Assembly: GCA_002499015.1 (NCBI GenBank)
Contig: DAJY01000066.1
Coordinates: forward strand, 16,799 to 22,116
Source of the DNA: Euryarchaeota archaeon UBA242
GTDB taxonomy: Archaea > Thermoplasmatota > Poseidoniia > Poseidoniales > Poseidoniaceae
Direction of reading: 5' to 3'
DNA length: 5,318 nucleotides
A program made the translations under genes and the position numbers. Of this stretch, positions 1 to 5,318 are shown in pieces. The notes beneath the pieces were generated by a model that was not told where the DNA came from, made no database searches, and saw only the letters and a program-made list of their open reading frames with translations. Each line of letters begins with the position of its first letter. Positions within the stretch are counted from its first letter, which is position 1.

Positions 1-1127
1 TTGTTCAATTCTTTCATTAAATTTGTTTTATTGTGCATTCTTCCTGCAGTATCAACCAATACGACGTCAATGTTTTTTGCCTTTGCAGAATCTATGGCAT
101 CTCTGATCACCGCTGCTGCATCGCCACCGCGTTGGCTTGAGATACAACGAATTCCCAGGGTTTTGCAATGTGATTCTAATTGTTGAATTGCACCTGCTCT
201 AAAGGTATCCCCTGCTGCAGCAATAACAGATAGCCCGCGCGACTGTAATCTGTAAGCAATCTTTGCTGCAGTAGTTGTTTTTCCGGTTCCATTTACCCCA
301 ACCATCATTATGACGACTGGTAAATCGCCCTTATCTACATAAGATTGTACCGTGGCATCGAAATCCCAATAGCCAGCTGAAAGTAAGTTGTTTAGTGCTC
401 GTTTAAGAGATGCTTCGAGAACCTTGGAAAGGTCTGCTCCTTTGCGCAATCTTGCCCCGACCAATGTGTTGCGTAAGGCATCTATTATCGCTGTAACCGC
501 ATCCGATGAAATATCAGATTCTAGTAATACCCATTCTAATTCCTCTAGTAAGGTATCGAGGCCATCTCCTGATTTGATCACCCTTCCACCTTGCTCAACT
601 ACACCACCACCGAGTTCAACTTCGACCTTACCGCCGAATTCTGTTTTGATAATTGCTGATTTGGAAGAGCCTTTTGGCGCCGACTCAACACTGACCAGTT
701 TTCTTCCAGTCGTAGTTCTCATCATAGACAAATCGACACGTGAGCCCTGTGGTCGGGCTTGTTCAACTCCACCGCGCTTCTTGATTTCCTTTTGTCGAGC
801 TTTTTCGGTTTTTTCTGCAACCTTTTTTTCTCGCTCAAGTAATTTCCTTTGAACCTTGGTCAATTCAACTGGTAGAGCAATCTCTTCTTCTTCATCAAAA
901 TCATCCCAGTCATCTTCCTCACCAGTTGTTTCACTAACAACTTCTTCATCGAGGTCGTCCCAGTCATCGTCTTGTTGATTTAATATTTCCTCAACCGGCT
1001 CCGATTGTGGTGTTTGCTGTTGTACATTTTGTAGTACTTGCTTGGCTTCATCTGATTCTGCTGCAGCGGACAATGCCTCTGTATCTGTAACCTCGGCTAC
1101 TTTTCTAAATCTGTCAAATAATCCCAT
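1..1127 (-). CDS. ftsY: Signal recognition particle receptor FtsY (3' end outside the window)
   Basis: FtsY is the SRP-receptor GTPase that docks SRP-ribosome-nascent chain complexes at the membrane. The start is ATG at 1127 (MGLFDRF), 6 bases after a TGAGGT Shine-Dalgarno that overlaps the pfdA stop. Residues 1-110 are a charged A-domain with two acidic DDWDD(L/F)DEE motifs (Trp56, Trp74), followed by a Lys/Arg/Glu-rich helix. Residues 162-187 are Gly-rich. The N-domain begins near 188 (LLEELEWVLLESD). The G-domain shows P-loop GVNGTGKTT at 277-285, DTFRAGA at 307-313 and DTAGRMHN at 359-366, all diagnostic of SRP GTPases. The frame is open to the left edge after codon 375, so the TKxD motif and C-terminus are not seen. 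The DTFRAGA and DTAGRMHNKTNLM motifs and the acidic N-terminus favour FtsY over its paralogue SRP54, whose NG domain starts near residue 1 and which carries an M-domain. It is the last visible gene of the rpl18a-pfdA-ftsY cluster. Confidence 0.96.
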   Translation of the reverse strand, partial: MGLFDRFRKVAEVTDTEALSAAAESDEAKQVLQNVQQQTPQSEPVEEILNQQDDDWDDLDEEVVSETTGEEDDWDDFDEEEEIALPVELTKVQRKLLEREKKVAEKTEKARQKEIKKRGGVEQARPQGSRVDLSMMRTTTGRKLVSVESAPKGSSKSAIIKTEFGGKVEVELGGGVVEQGGRVIKSGDGLDTLLEELEWVLLESDISSDAVTAIIDALRNTLVGARLRKGADLSKVLEASLKRALNNLLSAGYWDFDATVQSYVDKGDLPVVIMMVGVNGTGKTTTAAKIAYRLQSRGLSVIAAAGDTFRAGAIQQLESHCKTLGIRCISSQRGGDAAAVIRDAIDSAKAKNIDVVLVDTAGRMHNKTNLMKELN

Positions 1128-1133
1128 GCAAAT

Positions 1134-1139
1134 ACCTCA
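1134..1139 (-). promoter_or_regulatory. Shine-Dalgarno site of ftsY
   Basis: On the minus strand TGAGGT lies 6 bases before the ftsY ATG and includes the TGA stop codon of pfdA. The overlap of stop and ribosome binding site suggests that translation of pfdA and ftsY is coupled. It also supports the ftsY start at 1127. Confidence 0.7.
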
Positions 1140-1721
1140 GTCATCTAGTGTCAATTCGTTGCCAAACATTCCACTACGGCGTTTTCCACTACGGCGGGTT
1201 GCTTGTTCGGAGTGTTGTTCCTCCACATCCCGTTCTGTTGTTGGCACCAGGGCCTTAGGAGCCTTGATTGGTAATTTATTTTCACCCGGTTGTGATTTAA
1301 TAGCCATCGCCACTTGATTAAATTGCTCTGCAGCCTCTCCGATTTTTACTTCTAGGGCTTGGGCTTGAACTTGTAAATCGTTGCGTAATTGAATGATGTC
1401 GTCTTTGCGTTGTTGGGTAATTAAAATTGCTTGGCTCCACGGTTTTTCTCCGAAAATACCACTGCCCAAATCAATCATCGCCAAGCCTTCTTGCTGGCCT
1501 TCGTGTTTGTATGGAAGAGTTACTCCTGAGCCAATTGAAAGATGAGCGCTAGCACTTCCCTTAGTTCCAACTTGAACTAATTCATTGAGTGTTGCTAGAG
1601 TAATAGTATGTTCTTTGATGACTTCTTCGACTTTGTCTATCTGCTTTTCTACTTCATCAAAACTAGCTTTAGTTACCTCGACGATGCGAGCTAAATTTTG
1701 CAGTTCTTCCCTCGTTGCCAT
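1137..1721 (-). CDS. pfdA: Prefoldin alpha subunit (GimC alpha) with C-terminal extension
   Basis: Prefoldin is the jellyfish-shaped hexamer (two alpha, four beta) that captures unfolded nascent proteins in archaea and passes them to the thermosome. This 194-residue protein has the alpha-subunit layout: N-terminal coiled coil about 3-47 (EELQNLARIV...VEEVIKEHTITL), a beta-hairpin region about 48-105 with the family pattern LSIGSG...AMIDLGSGIFGEKPWSQA, and a second coiled coil about 106-143. Archaeal alpha subunits are usually about 140-150 residues. The last 50 residues here are an extra hydrophilic, probably disordered tail, with a repeated RRSG at 176-179 and 181-184 and an acidic end. The start is ATG at 1721, preceded by GAGGGGA at 9 bases. 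Another ATG at 1731 is in a different frame. It lies 57 bases downstream of rpl18a and 9 bases upstream of ftsY, the order common in Euryarchaeota. Confidence 0.92.
   Translation of the reverse strand: MATREELQNLARIVEVTKASFDEVEKQIDKVEEVIKEHTITLATLNELVQVGTKGSASAHLSIGSGVTLPYKHEGQQEGLAMIDLGSGIFGEKPWSQAILITQQRKDDIIQLRNDLQVQAQALEVKIGEAAEQFNQVAMAIKSQPGENKLPIKAPKALVPTTERDVEEQHSEQATRRSGKRRSGMFGNELTLDD
1169..1196. repeat. 15-bp tandem duplication in the pfdA tail
   Basis: The 13-mer ttccactacggcg occurs at 1169-1181 and again at 1184-1196, a period of 15 bases. Read on the minus strand it encodes the doubled RRSG in the basic tail of prefoldin alpha. The period is five codons, so the duplication keeps the frame. 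Confidence 0.75.
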
Positions 1722-1730
1722 CTTCGCTCA

Positions 1731-1737
1731 TCCCCTC
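1731..1737 (-). promoter_or_regulatory. Shine-Dalgarno site of pfdA
   Basis: Minus-strand GAGGGGA lies 9 bases before ATG 1721 and fits pairing with the 3' end of 16S rRNA. It supports the ATG at 1721 as the pfdA start. It lies just downstream of the hairpin and T-run between rpl18a and pfdA, so it would be retained on a transcript that starts after or reads through that hairpin. Confidence 0.6.
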
Positions 1738-1749
1738 GTAGACCGTCGG

Positions 1750-1778
1750 GGTTGAAAAACCGGCGCGGCCGGACAACC
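1750..1778 (-). terminator. GC-rich hairpin plus TTTTT between rpl18a and pfdA
   Basis: On the minus strand, directly after the rpl18a stop codon, a perfect 5-bp GC stem CCGGC-CGC-GCCGG (1772-1760) is followed by TTTTT (1759-1755). An outer pair GGTTG (1778-1774) and CAACC (1754-1750) can close a larger stem that would sequester the T-run in an internal loop. The inner hairpin plus U-run resembles an intrinsic terminator. In archaea the T-run is the main signal and hairpins are not required. It lies within the apparent operon, so partial termination or RNA processing is more plausible than complete termination. It could also simply be a stable 3' end for rpl18a mRNA. Confidence 0.45.
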
Positions 1779-2045
1779 TCACTCTTCTTCGGATGCGATT
1801 GGTCCGCCTGCCGCTGCAATTTGCTCGCGGAAGCAGTCTAGAACACGTGCTTCCTTGGATGTTCTTGGATCAATTTCTGCGACTAATTCAATCGTGATTG
1901 AACGGCGATTTGCTTTGTGGCGTGAACCCATAATTGAATATGCGCGATGTTCAGCATCAGCTTCATCGTTTGCTGCTATATCAATTGAGAATCCTTGGCG
2001 CATGCGTCCGAAAGGGGCGATTCCTGAAACTCGGTAGGCCTTCAT
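1779..2045 (-). CDS. rpl18a: 50S ribosomal protein L18Ae / LX (L20A)
   Basis: This is an 88-residue protein of the archaeal LX/eukaryotic L18a (eL20) family, a structural protein of the large ribosomal subunit. The start MKAYRVSGIAPFGRMRQGFSI and the centre GSRHKANRRSITI (about residues 40-52) match the family pattern of a short beta-strand, a helix and the conserved GSxHxxxR basic segment. An acidic tail of about 30 residues (from DPRTSKEARV to SEEE) makes it slightly longer than many archaeal LX proteins, which often have 55-80 residues. I chose ATG at 2045; an in-frame TTG at 2048 would add only one residue. No Shine-Dalgarno is visible close to the start, which suits a leaderless first gene of a transcript. 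It is the promoter-proximal gene of the rpl18a-pfdA-ftsY group and faces away from the protease gene. Confidence 0.9.
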   Translation of the reverse strand: MKAYRVSGIAPFGRMRQGFSIDIAANDEADAEHRAYSIMGSRHKANRRSITIELVAEIDPRTSKEARVLDCFREQIAAAGGPIASEEE

Positions 2046-2103
2046 CAAATGGGGCGACTCGCAATCCCGTCTTAAGCGCTATGGCGCGACTAAATGATTG
2101 GAA
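2046..2103. promoter_or_regulatory. Divergent promoter region of rpl18a and the S8 protease gene
   Basis: Only 58 bases separate the two divergent start codons, so both core promoters must lie here or just inside a coding region. A palindromic, AT-rich CTTAAG at 2071-2076 lies about 28 bases from the rpl18a ATG and about 30 bases from ATG 2104 on the other side. That is the distance expected for an archaeal TATA box and a leaderless or near-leaderless transcript in both directions. A second AT-rich stretch (taaatga, 2091-2097) could serve a protease start at 2146. An 11-bp direct repeat with one mismatch (2049-2059 and 2081-2091) flanks CTTAAG. The presence of promoters follows from gene orientation; the exact boxes are inference, and no clear purine-rich BRE is visible. 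Confidence 0.5.
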
Positions 2104-5100
2104 ATGAGGGTGAGATTGACATGGTTTGAGGTTTTGACAAGGTTTATGCGGCCAGTGATTGCACTAATACTAGTATTGCTGATGCCGCTTTCCACTGCCT
2201 TTCTAAGCGACAACACGGACTTTCCTGTAGTTATTGGCGAAGGTCAAGAAATTGAGATTGTTCTCCGAGATGGGTATTGGACTCAGGACAATTGGAATAT
2301 GATTAAAAATAACGGACTCACTCCTTTGAGAATTATTTCCCCATCAACGCTATTGGTCTGGAGTAGCGCCGAAGATATTAATTTGGATTTGAACATTGAA
2401 ATAAATGAAGCAAAGCAAGCACAATACAAAACTGGCTTAGATGGTTTGCAGCCTTCAACCGATACCATGCTTCGCTTGGTCTTTGAACCGAGATTGCCTG
2501 GCTCGGCTGCACGGCAGTTATCTCAACAATTGGCAATGTTTTCAATCGAAATGGGTGGTGAAGAATTATTCTTATCAAGTCCAATCCCTCAAGTCATGAT
2601 TGTAAAATGGACGTACGACGACCCACAATTATTTTCTCAATTGTTAGCGGTTGATGGTTTGCTTTGGGTTGAGCCGGTATTGGAAACATTTGCCCGTAAC
2701 ACCCAATCTGCATCTATTCATCAAAATGGAGGGCTCTCTGGAAACCCTGCTTGGGATTTAGGTTTGAATGCAAGTGGCGTCGTTGTTGCGATGGCTGATT
2801 CTGGTCTTGATGCTGATCATTCTTGTTTTAGAAATGCGACTGCGGTTTCACAGTTCGGTTCCGAGGGTGAAAATGGAAGTGATGCTGAGGCCCCTGCTGG
2901 CCTCTACCATCGCAAATTGCTATTACTAAATGAAACAATAGATTCGGGAGATACTCAAGGGCATAGTGATTATCGACATGGAACTCATGTTGCTGGCACT
3001 TTGTCTTGTTTTGATATCTACGATTATAGAAACGGAACTCTTCCAACCGCGGGCTCTTCACTTTCACATGGTAGTTCTCTAATCTTCCAAGATATTGTAT
3101 CAAGTGAGGGGTGGGTAGTTCCAGATGTGGAGTTATTATTGTATGAAGCGTCGATTAATGGCGCGGTAATTCATTCGGATTCGTGGGGGGATAATTCTGC
3201 CGAATATACTGCTCGCTCAGCTGATTTTGATGCGTGGGGCAGGGAATTTCCTTGGTCGCTTGCATTTGTCGCCCCGGGCAATAATGGTGGTGAAATTTTA
3301 GAACCTGCTAATGCTAGAAATGTTGCTGCCATTGGGGCTTCAATAAAAAATGATCAATCACAACGATGGGCATCAAATGCTCATGGCCCATTACAGGTAG
3401 AGACAACTGGTATTTTCGCACTCGCTACCGGAACATCAATCATATCGGCGAAGGCTGACGGCATTGATAATTCTTACAACGATGGCTTGCGCTCATCGAG
3501 TGGTACTAGTATGGCTACTCCAATGGCAGCAAGCACTGCTGCCATAATACAGCAAATGGTTGAACAGGGGTGGATACGCGGTTCACAGGAAAATACTCAT
3601 GATGTTTCAATTGAGCAATTACGCCCTCAATGGGCCGATAGTTCTCTCGACTCCCAATCTAATTTGACATTGGGTGATGGTTTCACTCCATCAGGACCAA
3701 TGTTGCGGGCTTTGATGGCGATTGCAAGTACACCTTTGCCATTGGATGAAAGAAACGCTGGGAATGGAGGAGAGGATTTGAGAAATCCATATGATGGGTT
3801 TGGCCGTCTAAATTTATCCCAACTAATTGATTTTGCACAATTGGAAAATATGATTTCCATAGGTAATGTTTCTCCAACTAGTGATGTTTGGATTCACGAC
3901 TCCTATCGTTTAAAACAGTTGCAACCTATGCAGTTATTAGCGCAAAGAAATGGAAACCTTACTCCATTAGAAAATTTAGCTAATAACCCATGGGATGGAG
4001 ATGATGCCGTAGGCCCGTTCCTCTCGAGCGGAGAAATTTGGACAACGCGGCTTTCGATTGAGCCGGGTCAACCATTGGATGTTACAATGGCATTTCCTTC
4101 ATCACCCGAACCTTATCTGGTCGATGACATGTTGCTGGTCGTACGTCTCTCAAATGGTCAAGTCGCTATCTCGGGCAAAACAAATTCTTCTGGTGCCAAT
4201 ACCTTGTTTTACGAAAGCGCTGTTAATTACTCAAATAACAATTCATTTCCGGCAAGCAATGAAACCACTGTCAAGATTCATTTGGATGCTATTGGCTTAA
4301 GTGAAATAGAATGGGTCGAAATTGAAGTTCGTGCCCGCTATATCTCGCCTGGTAACTCGCCTGGAAGCGTCGGCATTGATGGCGATAGGAATGGATTTTC
4401 TATCGCTGCTAAAGGGGTGCAGAGAGATTACGACGGGTGGATGGATGGCGATGGTGATGGTATTGAAAATGTATTAGATATCTGTCCAATTGAAAATGCA
4501 AGTGGTTTTGATTTAGATTCAGATGGCTGTCTTGATGATTCGGATGGAGATACAGTAACCGACGATATTGACTTGTGTGTTGATGAGGATGCGAGTGGTT
4601 TTGATTTAGATTTGGATGGTTGTATTGATGATTTGGATGCGGATTCCATCAAGGATGATGTAGATCTATGCTATACAGAAATAATCAACAGTAGTTGGCC
4701 TGTAATGGAAAATGGTTGTAGACCAATAGATAATACTCCACAAATTACTATCATTTCAGAATTAGAGAATGGTAGTGTTTGGGAAGATGCGATGCTGGTT
4801 AGATGGTTAGCAGAAGACAACGATGGCGACCAATTGACAACTGGCGTCAAAATAATGATTACACATAATGATTCAAATGAAAGTTCTTCAGAATTGGTTC
4901 GGTGTGTTCCGAGGATGATGGGGAATGATTCAAACGAGTTCTTTTGTATCTGGGTAATTCCAACCGATCTCCCTTCATATGATATTAATGGGCAACAATT
5001 GCATCTGGAGTTCTTTGTCCAAAGTTTAAATCAATCTCCTGAAGCGAATAATGAATTAATAACAAAGAGTAGTCAAAATGTATTCACTTCATCGTGGGAT

Positions 5101-5313
5101 AACTCCTCAATAGATGATGATAATTCTTTGATTTTAAATAAAGAAGAAATTGCCAAGCAAAAGAGATTTCTAGTGTTAGCAATTATAGGATTGATTGGTG
5201 GTTTGGTTGGCGCGTTAATAGTCGCTAAGAATTATCTTCGCCACAATTTTGATGAGGGGTTTTCCGATATAATTGAGAAAGAACTACTTCCGATTGAAAA
5301 TGATGGGTATTAG
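2104..5313 (+). CDS. Membrane-anchored, secreted S8 (Kp43-like subtilisin) protease with TSP3 repeats
   Basis: Residues are counted from ATG 2104 (1069 aa). This is a surface serine endopeptidase that should act outside the cell. In order: signal peptide (hydrophobic VIALILVLLMPL, likely cleavage after A32); propeptide-like region about 40-205; S8 domain about 210-590 with the intact triad D232 (MADSG), H292 (HGTHVAGT) and S469 (GTSMATP), and oxyanion N393 (APGNNG). The segments SLIFQDIVSS, HSDSWGDN and GFGRLNLSQL match Kp43-type proteases. Next come a beta-sandwich about 640-775 (LVDDMLLVVRLSNGQ), three Ca2+-binding TSP3 repeats 781-873, an Ig/FN3-like domain about 878-990 (LVRWLAEDNDGDQL), a transmembrane helix 1022-1041 and a 28-residue acidic tail. 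All ten cysteines are extracellular, and there are about 20 N-glycosylation sequons. The start is uncertain: TTG 2098, ATG 2104, or ATG 2146, which gives a tighter signal peptide with GAGGT 13 bases upstream. Family and topology are firm; substrate is unknown. Confidence 0.92.
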   Translation: MRVRLTWFEVLTRFMRPVIALILVLLMPLSTAFLSDNTDFPVVIGEGQEIEIVLRDGYWTQDNWNMIKNNGLTPLRIISPSTLLVWSSAEDINLDLNIEINEAKQAQYKTGLDGLQPSTDTMLRLVFEPRLPGSAARQLSQQLAMFSIEMGGEELFLSSPIPQVMIVKWTYDDPQLFSQLLAVDGLLWVEPVLETFARNTQSASIHQNGGLSGNPAWDLGLNASGVVVAMADSGLDADHSCFRNATAVSQFGSEGENGSDAEAPAGLYHRKLLLLNETIDSGDTQGHSDYRHGTHVAGTLSCFDIYDYRNGTLPTAGSSLSHGSSLIFQDIVSSEGWVVPDVELLLYEASINGAVIHSDSWGDNSAEYTARSADFDAWGREFPWSLAFVAPGNNGGEILEPANARNVAAIGASIKNDQSQRWASNAHGPLQVETTGIFALATGTSIISAKADGIDNSYNDGLRSSSGTSMATPMAASTAAIIQQMVEQGWIRGSQENTHDVSIEQLRPQWADSSLDSQSNLTLGDGFTPSGPMLRALMAIASTPLPLDERNAGNGGEDLRNPYDGFGRLNLSQLIDFAQLENMISIGNVSPTSDVWIHDSYRLKQLQPMQLLAQRNGNLTPLENLANNPWDGDDAVGPFLSSGEIWTTRLSIEPGQPLDVTMAFPSSPEPYLVDDMLLVVRLSNGQVAISGKTNSSGANTLFYESAVNYSNNNSFPASNETTVKIHLDAIGLSEIEWVEIEVRARYISPGNSPGSVGIDGDRNGFSIAAKGVQRDYDGWMDGDGDGIENVLDICPIENASGFDLDSDGCLDDSDGDTVTDDIDLCVDEDASGFDLDLDGCIDDLDADSIKDDVDLCYTEIINSSWPVMENGCRPIDNTPQITIISELENGSVWEDAMLVRWLAEDNDGDQLTTGVKIMITHNDSNESSSELVRCVPRMMGNDSNEFFCIWVIPTDLPSYDINGQQLHLEFFVQSLNQSPEANNELITKSSQNVFTSSWDNSSIDDDNSLILNKEEIAKQKRFLVLAIIGLIGGLVGALIVAKNYLRHNFDEGFSDIIEKELLPIENDGY
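4444..4719 (+). repeat. Three thrombospondin type 3-like repeats inside the protease
   Basis: Three units of 31 residues have cysteines at 794/809, 825/840 and 856/872 and Asp-rich DxDxDG-type calcium loops. Units 1 and 2 are closely related also in DNA: 37 of 42 bases match between 4498-4539 and 4591-4632, with an uninterrupted 19-base identity at 4501-4519 and 4594-4612. Unit 3 is degenerate (DADSIKDD) and lacks the ASGFDLD segment. Such repeats form a rigid calcium-stabilised stalk in known proteins. Confidence 0.85.
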
Positions 5314-5318
5314 TTTTT
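5314..5318 (+). terminator. T-run after the protease stop, possible archaeal terminator
   Basis: TTTTT directly follows the TAG stop and runs to the window edge. Archaeal polymerase terminates at short T-tracts, so this may be the start of the terminator, but the sequence ends before it can be judged. Confidence 0.3.

Noticed and set aside
388..852. 154-codon plus-strand open frame rich in Ser/Pro/Thr
   Set aside because: It is antisense to the well-supported ftsY coding frame and has no recognisable domain; its composition is what reverse reading of that gene gives.
1042..1317. 91-codon plus-strand open frame across the pfdA-ftsY junction
   Set aside because: It overlaps two confident minus-strand genes and their ribosome binding site, with no family resemblance.
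1855..2037. 60-codon plus-strand open frame
   Set aside because: It lies wholly antisense to rpl18a and has no protein-like features.
2098..2103. TTG at 2098 as the protease start
   Set aside because: It adds only two residues before ATG 2104, and nothing in the sequence favours it over the ATG; it remains possible.
2828..3103. 91-codon minus-strand open frame rich in His
   Set aside because: It is antisense to the catalytic Asp/His part of the protease; the His-rich look arises from the complement of Asp/Val/Met-type codons.
4058..4300. 80-codon plus-strand open frame
   Set aside because: It lies in another frame inside the protease gene, which has continuous domain support across the region.
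4428..4652. 74-codon minus-strand open frame rich in Ser/Pro/Lys
   Set aside because: It is the reverse reading of the Asp-rich TSP3 repeats; its repetitiveness comes from those repeats.
4444..4719. Possible CRISPR-like or mobile-element direct repeats
   Set aside because: The 93-bp periodicity is in frame and explained by 31-residue TSP3 units; there are no spacers, terminal inverted repeats or transposase.

Overview
The window looks archaeal, and most likely from a planktonic euryarchaeon of the Thermoplasmatota type (Marine Group II/III-like). Two lines of evidence support this. The minus strand carries a translation and protein-biogenesis cluster (ribosomal protein L18a/LX, prefoldin alpha, SRP receptor FtsY), an arrangement typical of Euryarchaeota. 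The plus strand carries a large cell-surface S8 protease with thrombospondin type 3 repeats, a protein style common in marine euryarchaea. The archaeal assignment is strong; the lineage is inference.

Layout: positions 1-2045 hold three minus-strand genes in the order rpl18a (2045-1779), pfdA (1721-1137), ftsY (1127 to the left edge, cut off after 375 codons). pfdA and ftsY are 9 bases apart and both have good Shine-Dalgarno sequences. rpl18a and pfdA are separated by 57 bases holding a GC-rich hairpin followed by TTTTT, which looks like an intra-operon terminator or attenuator. Positions 2046-2103 form a very short divergent promoter region with a central CTTAAG palindrome flanked by an 11-bp direct repeat. 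From 2104 (or 2146) to 5313 a single plus-strand gene encodes a protein of about 1069 residues: signal peptide, long propeptide-like region, complete S8 catalytic domain of Kp43-like type, beta-sandwich, three 31-residue TSP3 repeats, an Ig-like domain, one C-terminal transmembrane helix and a short acidic tail. A T-run begins directly after its stop codon.

The minus-strand genes act at successive steps of protein production: ribosome, co-translational folding by prefoldin, and membrane targeting by the SRP receptor. The protease is a plausible client of the secretory route but shows no specific link to that operon beyond the shared promoter region. There are no tRNA, rRNA, CRISPR or mobile-element signatures, and no gene-free stretch longer than 58 bases. 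I see no new multi-gene system. The points of most interest are the protease architecture, the compact divergent promoter and the hairpin inside the operon.
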